Source: Candidatus Bathyarchaeota archaeon | GTDB taxonomy: Archaea > Thermoproteota > Bathyarchaeia > TCS64 | Length of the DNA stretch: 5,899 bases | Direction: 5' to 3' | NCBI GenBank assembly: GCA_937877765.1 | Contig: CALGBN010000215.1 | Coordinates: 1 to 5,899 of the forward strand | In this document: positions 4,675 to 5,899 of the stretch, piece after piece | Position numbering within the stretch: the stretch's first letter is position 1 | How the letters are laid out: each line of letters begins with the position of its first letter | The notes under the pieces: model-generated | The model's input: the letters and a program-made list of their open reading frames with translations, nothing else | Database searches by the model: none | Told to the model about the DNA's origin: nothing | Program-made: the position numbers and the translations under genes

Positions 4675-5899
4675 ATGAAAAATATACAAAGGGGAATAGA
4701 AAAAGGGATAATCACAGTAACAAGCGATGGCTCAAAAATTACTTATCATTGCAAAAGAGATTATACGACTTCTTTTAAAAATCCTGAAGAAAAAGTAAGG
4801 GCTTCTTATTTTGTTGAATTGGTCTTAGATTACAATTATCCACCTGAAAATATTGATATTGAAGCCGATGTTCCAAGACGAACGCCAGAAGACAGGGCGG
4901 ATATTGTTGTTTATGAAGATGAAGAATGTAAAAAACCATATCTTGTTGTGGAGTGTAAAAAAGATGGCATTACTGATGCAGAATTTAAACAAGCAATTGA
5001 ACAGGTTTTTGGAAATGCAAACAGTTTAAGGGCAAAATTTGCTTCTGTTGTTGCAGGGATTACAAGAACAGCTTTTGATGTTGCAGGTTTTAAGCCGAGT
5101 GAAAGAGAAAAAAATGTTATTTCTGACATTCCTAAAAAATATGGAAGAACGCCGAAATACAGATTTATTAAAGGAGATAAGGACAAAGATTTAAAGATAG
5201 TTTCAAGAGAGGAATTAATAAGAGCTTTAGAAAAATCCCACGATACGGTTTGGCAAGGCGGAAAGTTAGCACCTACAACTGCTTTTGATGAGGTTTCTAA
5301 ATTGTTATTTTGTAAGTTGAGAGATGAAAAAATAACAAAGAAAGGGGATACTTACAAGTTTCAGATAGGAACGCATGAATCTGCTGAAGAAGTTTTTAAG
5401 AGAATCAATGCAATTTATCAGAAAGCGAAAAAAGAAGATTCTGAAGTTTTTAAGGAAGACATAAGATTAAGTCCGAAAGTTGTTTATAATGTTGTTGAGC
5501 ATTTGCAGGGATTGGCAATAAACAAGATTGATTTAGATACAAAGGGTATTGCTTTTGAGAGATTTATGCAGGATTTCTTTAGGGGAAAGATGGGGCAGTT
5601 TTTTACGCCTCGCGATATTGTAAAGTTCTGTGTTGAGATAATGAATCCTGACAGAAGCGATTTAGTTATAGATCCGGCTTGTGGCTCTGGCGGTTTTTTG
5701 CTTAATGCAATGGACAAAGTAAGGAGATATGCAGAAGAAAATTATGAAAGAATAGAGGCATGGGACTATTGGCACAGGTTTGCCATGAATAATTTATTTG
5801 GAATAGAAATTAACGACCAGATAGCAAGAGTCTGCAAAATGAATATGATTATCCATGATGATGGGCATACAAACATCATAAGCACAGATTCTTTAAGAC
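4675..5899 (+). CDS. Fused restriction nuclease-like domain + N6-adenine DNA methylase (3' truncated)
   Basis: This open frame runs off the right edge with 408 codons and no stop, which is why it is easily missed. Residues about 30-165 resemble the HsdR N-terminal nuclease domain: D76 (RADIVV) and E93-C-K95 form a PD-(D/E)xK-type catalytic set, followed by a Q-A-x-E-Q helix (107-111). A helical HsdM-type region follows. The methylase then shows GQFFTP at 307-312 (motif X region), DPACGSGGFL at 333-342 (motif I, S-adenosylmethionine binding) and FGIEIN at 375-380 (motif II region). The catalytic NPPF/Y motif and any target-recognition domain would lie beyond the window. The protein should methylate adenine at a specific site and may cleave unmodified DNA. 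ATG at 4675 starts just before IEKGIITVT; in-frame ATGs at 4645, 4630 and 4606 are alternatives, none with a clear ribosome site. The coding sequence is AT-rich (about 35% GC by eye) and unlike its neighbours, which suggests transfer or a chimeric contig. Confidence 0.9.
   Translation, partial: MKNIQRGIEKGIITVTSDGSKITYHCKRDYTTSFKNPEEKVRASYFVELVLDYNYPPENIDIEADVPRRTPEDRADIVVYEDEECKKPYLVVECKKDGITDAEFKQAIEQVFGNANSLRAKFASVVAGITRTAFDVAGFKPSEREKNVISDIPKKYGRTPKYRFIKGDKDKDLKIVSREELIRALEKSHDTVWQGGKLAPTTAFDEVSKLLFCKLRDEKITKKGDTYKFQIGTHESAEEVFKRINAIYQKAKKEDSEVFKEDIRLSPKVVYNVVEHLQGLAINKIDLDTKGIAFERFMQDFFRGKMGQFFTPRDIVKFCVEIMNPDRSDLVIDPACGSGGFLLNAMDKVRRYAEENYERIEAWDYWHRFAMNNLFGIEINDQIARVCKMNMIIHDDGHTNIISTDSLR

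Noticed and set aside
4597..4689. N-terminal extension of the serine hydrolase to ATG 4689
   Set aside because: The extra 31 residues show no family resemblance, cross the composition break and overlap the start of the divergent gene.
4911..5717. Two minus-strand open frames (91 and 77 codons)
   Set aside because: They are antisense shadows of the long plus-strand methylase frame, which carries clear nuclease and methylase motifs.

Overview
This window looks like one end of a metagenome or single-cell contig. Bases 2-67 are not biological. They are an untrimmed Illumina Nextera P7/i7 adapter ending in the transposon mosaic end, so real sequence starts at base 68. The left and middle part (68 to about 4600) looks archaeal, with moderate confidence. 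Starts lack Shine-Dalgarno motifs, TATA-like boxes sit about 26-40 bp upstream of start codons, and the proteins (a LivJ-type receptor, an MscL relative with an N-terminal charged helix, a secreted beta-propeller protein and a class C beta-lactamase-like serine hydrolase) fit an uncultured Thermoproteota/Bathyarchaeia-like genome. The lineage cannot be fixed from the sequence alone.

Layout: (a) 68-868, + strand: the 3' two thirds of a type 1 periplasmic binding protein gene. (b) 823-1239, - strand: an MscL-family mechanosensitive channel, convergent with (a), that appears frameshifted inside the second transmembrane helix. The intact frame would stop at 861 and overlap (a) by only 8 bases. 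(c) 1280-3067, - strand: a signal-peptide-bearing protein with a beta-sandwich-like domain and a predicted eight-bladed propeller built from four two-blade repeats. (d) 3068-3222: an intergenic region with an oligo-T terminator for the upstream gene, two TGTTAACA palindromes, a GTTTGTA direct repeat and a TATA box for (c). (e) 3223 to about 4596, - strand: a serine hydrolase of the beta-lactamase class C/AmpH/esterase group. (f) from about 4675 off the right edge, + strand: a long open frame without a stop, encoding an HsdR_N-like PD-(D/E)xK domain fused to an N6-adenine DNA methylase, i.e. a restriction-modification protein.

The three minus-strand genes lie in the same direction but each seems to have its own promoter. 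No shared pathway is evident: receptor, channel, propeller and hydrolase all suggest cell-envelope or exported functions. The restriction-modification gene is clearly more AT-rich (hand counts of single 60-base lines give about 28-43% GC, against about 50% in the hydrolase) and starts at a head-to-head junction near 4600-4680. It may be a laterally acquired defence gene or an assembly join between two organisms. No CRISPR array, tRNA, rRNA or insertion sequence is visible. The items most worth a second look are the propeller architecture, the channel frameshift, the fused restriction-modification protein and the compositional junction.
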